Below are positions 22,211 to 24,552 of a DNA stretch of 24,552 nucleotides, piece after piece. The stretch comes from JBIKIW01 sp044361365 (GTDB lineage: Bacteria > Patescibacteriota > JACMRA01): assembly GCA_044361365.1 (NCBI GenBank), contig JBIKIW010000024.1:1-24552 (forward strand), given 5' to 3'. Both the position numbers and the translations under genes were made by a program. Under the pieces are notes generated by a model. The model was given only the letters and a program-made list of their open reading frames with translations, had not been told where the DNA came from and did not search any database. How positions within the stretch are numbered: the first letter of the stretch is position 1; each line of letters begins with the position of its first letter.

Positions 22211-22351
22211 TTTTTAGATTGGTGTTGTATTAAAAAAATAAGAGTCTTTGTTTAAAATTGTTAAACTGAATTATTAGCAAGTATTTTATTTCAGCTATAT
22301 TATAATAGAAACAAAATAGATATGGGTTATACTAAGTATCATCAGAATATC

Positions 22352-22381
22352 TTGACAATCAAAAGCTTTTTATTTTAGTTT
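22352..22381 (+). promoter_or_regulatory. possible tuf promoter
   Basis: TTGACA (22352-22357) with a weak TAGTTT (22376-22381) 18 nt later. Other -10-like boxes in the 211-nt gap are TATAAT (22301-22306) and TATACT (22328-22333), both without a good -35. Given that tuf must be highly expressed, more than one start is possible. I see no tRNA or other RNA gene in this gap. Confidence 0.35.
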
Positions 22382-22421
22382 AAACTAATTACTTTTTTGT
22401 AAATTATATATTATTAAAATT

Positions 22422-23609
22422 ATGTCAGCTACATTTGATCGAAGCAAAACTCACGTTAATGTTGGAACTATTGGCCACGTTGACCACGGTAAAACAACTC
22501 TTACTGCCGCTATTACTACAGTTGCCGCTAAAGGTGGAAACGCCAAAGCTAGAGGTTACGCAGATATTGACGCCGCTCCAGAAGAAAAAGCAAGAGGTAT
22601 AACTATCAACACTGCTCACGTAGAATACGAAACTGCTGTTAGACACTACGCTCACGTTGACTGTCCAGGTCACGCTGACTATGTAAAGAATATGATCACA
22701 GGTGCTGCACAAATGGATGCTGCGATCTTGGTTGTTGCTGCTACTGACGGTCCTATGCCTCAGACTAGAGAACACATTCTTTTGGCTCGCCAAGTTGGTG
22801 TACCTAAGATTGTTGTCTTCTTGAACAAATGTGACATGGTTGAAGATGAAGAAATGATCATGTTGGTAGAAGAAGAAATCAGAGATTTATTAACTAAATA
22901 TGGTTTTGATGGTGCTGCTACTCCAATCGTACAAGGTTCAGCTCTTAAAGCTTTGGAAGGAGATACTAAATACGAAGCTAAAATTATGGAGTTATTGAAC
23001 ACTTTAGATACATACATTGAAGATCCAATTAGAGATGTAGAAAAACCTTTCTTGATGGCTGTTGAAGATGTGTTTTCTATCACAGGTCGTGGAACAGTTG
23101 CTACAGGTCGTATTGAAAGAGGTGTAGTAAATCTAACTGACGAAGTTGAAATTGTAGGATTGATTGATACCAAAAAGACTGTTGTTACTGGAATCGAAAT
23201 GTTTAACAAACAGCTAGATCGAGGACAAGCTGGAGACAATGCTGGATTGTTATTAAGAGGTGTAGAAAAAGACCAAATCGAAAGAGGGCAAGTTTTATCT
23301 AAACCTGGAACAATCACTCCACACACTGAATTTGAAGCTCAAGTTTACATTTTAACCAAAGAAGAAGGTGGAAGACACACACCATTTTTACCAGGTTACA
23401 AACCACAATTCTACATCAGAACTACAGATGTAACAGGTGTTATTAACTTTGTTGATGCTGCTAAACAAATGGCTTTGCCAGGAGACACAGATGTTCAAAT
23501 CAAAGTAGAGCTTGAAAAACCTGTTGCTATCGAAGAAGGGATGAGATTTGCTATCCGTGAAGGAGGTAGAACTATTGGAGCTGGAGTTGTTGCTAAAATT
23601 CTTAAATAG
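22422..23609 (+). CDS. tuf: translation elongation factor Tu
   Basis: GTPase that brings aminoacyl-tRNA to the ribosome. The 395 aa are complete: P-loop GHVDHGKT (18-25), the switch I block RGITINTAHVEYE, DCPGH (about 79-83), NKCD (about 134-137), and domains 2 and 3 with the conserved GRGTVATGRIERG and PFLPGYKPQFYIRTTDVTG. It has its own leader and terminator and is not near fusA or rpsG. The codon use (GCT/GGT/AGA-rich) is more biased than that of neighbours, as expected for a highly expressed gene; this bias also opens long false frames on the opposite strand. Confidence 0.99.
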   Translation: MSATFDRSKTHVNVGTIGHVDHGKTTLTAAITTVAAKGGNAKARGYADIDAAPEEKARGITINTAHVEYETAVRHYAHVDCPGHADYVKNMITGAAQMDAAILVVAATDGPMPQTREHILLARQVGVPKIVVFLNKCDMVEDEEMIMLVEEEIRDLLTKYGFDGAATPIVQGSALKALEGDTKYEAKIMELLNTLDTYIEDPIRDVEKPFLMAVEDVFSITGRGTVATGRIERGVVNLTDEVEIVGLIDTKKTVVTGIEMFNKQLDRGQAGDNAGLLLRGVEKDQIERGQVLSKPGTITPHTEFEAQVYILTKEEGGRHTPFLPGYKPQFYIRTTDVTGVINFVDAAKQMALPGDTDVQIKVELEKPVAIEEGMRFAIREGGRTIGAGVVAKILK

Positions 23610-23636
23610 TTTTTGAAAACACGAAACAAATTACTT

Positions 23637-23662
23637 CCCCCATTTTTTTGGGGGTTTTTTTT
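23637..23662 (+). terminator. rho-independent terminator of tuf
   Basis: CCCCC (23637-23641) and GGGGG (23650-23654) form the stem with an 8-nt A/T loop, followed directly by eight T residues (23655-23662). Only the plus direction has the T-run. Confidence 0.93.
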
Positions 23663-23695
23663 GACCTTATCTTTTTTCTGAACTAAAATCAATTT

Positions 23696-23908
23696 ATGTT
23701 ACCATTGAGAGCAAATTCAGATTACGACCCGTTAGACCCATATGATTCATATAGATTTAAAGATCAAGCTAGTAAAATAAGTGAAACTTCAATAGCTAAT
23801 AGTCGCTTAGTTTCAGATAAAAAATCTAATGTATTTAAAATATTTTTAATTTTATTGGCGATATTGATTATTATAGGTGGGGCAAGTTTCTATTTTCTGA
23901 CACGATAA
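23696..23908 (+). CDS. small tail-anchored membrane protein, 70 aa
   Basis: Unrecognised. A polar N-terminal half (ANSDYDPLDPYDSYRFKDQ) rich in Asp/Tyr/Ser precedes a single C-terminal TM at about 48-68 (VFKIFLILLAILIIIGGASF), so it is tail-anchored or a type II bitopic protein. The ATG at 23696 lies 33 nt after the tuf terminator. Its last 19 nt overlap the reductase gene on the opposite strand. Confidence 0.6.
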   Translation: MLPLRANSDYDPLDPYDSYRFKDQASKISETSIANSRLVSDKKSNVFKIFLILLAILIIIGGASFYFLTR

Positions 23909-24411
23909 CGAGCTAGGATTTCACCTTTACCAAGTTTAGAAATTTCTAGTAGTTCTAGGTCAGTATCCAGCTTTTCTTTACCATAGCCAAAAACGCCCTC
24001 CACAAAGATTTTTGGAGCGATAGTTACCCAAATTTCATCTACCAACTTTTCTTTCAAAAAAGAACCATAAATCAAGCCACCACCAACTAAAGCAGCCTCA
24101 TGAAAACCTTTTCGTGAAAGGAGTTCCACTAATTCAGCAGGTTTTCCACTAAAAAATTCTACATTTTTCTGTTTTCTTAAAACGTTAGGATTGCTAGTTA
24201 GAACATACGTGAGACGTTTATCAAAAGCATGCTCTGGCATAACTTTGTACAGATTGCTACCCATTATCATTATACCCATTTGCTTTGTTTTAGAGCGGAA
24301 ATGCTCTTTGTCTTCAAAGCTTCCCCAGTCAAGACTATCTCCCTGTTTTTTGGCTATAATTCCATCTAAAGATTGTAGTAAAAACATACTGATTTTGGTT
24401 TGAAAAGACAT
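23890..24411 (-). CDS. RibD C-terminal / dihydrofolate reductase-family reductase
   Basis: 173 aa of the DHFR/RibD_C fold. Visible blocks are SLDGIIA (about 14-20, substrate loop), the DWGSFEDKEHFRS segment, IMGSNLYKVM (NADPH-binding GR/GS-T-x region), VLTSNP, and the C-terminal EAALVGGGLIYGSFLKE, then LVDEIWVTIAPKIFVEG, typical of the RibD_C/COG0262 group. The sequence fits this broader family better than a classical FolA, so the true reaction may be dihydrofolate or pyrimidine reduction. The start ATG is at 24411. It may be co-transcribed with a partial gene upstream at the window edge. Confidence 0.82.
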   Translation of the reverse strand: MSFQTKISMFLLQSLDGIIAKKQGDSLDWGSFEDKEHFRSKTKQMGIMIMGSNLYKVMPEHAFDKRLTYVLTSNPNVLRKQKNVEFFSGKPAELVELLSRKGFHEAALVGGGLIYGSFLKEKLVDEIWVTIAPKIFVEGVFGYGKEKLDTDLELLEISKLGKGEILARYRVRK

Positions 24412-24448
24412 AATAGGATTTTTAGATAGGGACTAGACCAGTTAAAAT

Positions 24449-24552
24449 TTAATTTGAAATACTTTTCAGGTATTTAATATAGATTTTGATAATATGGAGC
24501 AAATCTGTCTCTAAGTCAAATACATATTTCTCTAAATCTTTTTTTGATTGAG
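24449..24552 (-). CDS. C-terminal end of an unknown gene at the window edge
   Basis: An open frame enters from the right edge and stops with TAA at 24449-24451, giving 33 or more residues, mostly a Lys/Leu/Ile-rich helix (DLETDLLHIIKIYIKYLK). It lies 37 nt upstream of the reductase gene on the same strand, which fits an operon. Only the end is visible, so no family can be named, and a chance frame is possible. Confidence 0.45.
   Translation of the reverse strand, partial: QSKKDLEKYVFDLETDLLHIIKIYIKYLKSISN

Noticed and set aside
22760..23326. 188-codon minus-strand ORF opposite tuf (and another at 22425-22793)
   Set aside because: Shadow frames caused by the strong codon bias of tuf; composition is Ser/Val/Thr-rich with no motifs, and tuf is certain.

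Overview
This is an AT-rich bacterial chromosome segment with tightly packed, mostly short transcription units on both strands. UGA works as a stop (panC ends in TGA), so the code is the standard bacterial one. Almost no gene has a Shine-Dalgarno sequence. The combination of a V/A-type ATPase subunit in a bacterium, small single-copy genes, many short membrane or exported proteins of unknown function, and str-operon genes scattered as single units suggests a reduced-genome lineage, most likely Patescibacteria/CPR. That placement is inference; a tuf or rpsG tree would settle it.

Layout: 1-2185 (minus) is a likely operon of a YciC/ZigA-type CobW GTPase, an unknown 205-aa protein and the start of a CooC/ParA-type ATPase. 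The GTPase promoter shows a palindrome between -35 and -10. panC (2284-3111) and ftsX (3256-4158) follow on the plus strand. A helix-turn-helix/EgtD-like methyltransferase fusion (minus, 4275-5462) diverges from a small plus-strand ORF. Then comes regulatory module 1: an ECF-like sigma factor (5943-6449), preceded by a six-codon leader ORF, and a six-TM membrane protein (6479-8041). Next are a small acidic ORF, an orphan V/A-ATPase subunit B gene, an unknown 457-aa protein, a small membrane protein and a PEGA-domain membrane protein. folC and a pterin carbinolamine dehydratase overlap tail to tail, then rpsG, a DUF457-like membrane protein and a DUF4256-like protein.

Regulatory module 2 (17080-19344, minus) is a second sigma factor plus a one-TM exported protein. 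The sigma factors of modules 1 and 2 are clearly related, and their membrane partners share an N-terminal cytoplasmic motif and an extracellular Cys-containing domain. The module 2 membrane protein gene is cut by an in-frame UAA, after which 181 open codons continue with no start codon. Upstream lies a 124-bp quasi-palindromic, MITE-like element (19471-19594). The right end holds pepP (with a terminator inside its last codons), two exported or membrane proteins, a tiny charged protein, tuf with a strong terminator, a small tail-anchored protein, a RibD/DHFR-family reductase and a partial gene at the edge.

The most notable content is the pair of paralogous sigma/membrane-regulator modules. Each has a candidate non-housekeeping promoter just upstream of its sigma gene. 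One has an unusual translation-coupled leader ORF, the other a stop-interrupted sensor domain. Together they look like an uncharacterised envelope-signalling system.
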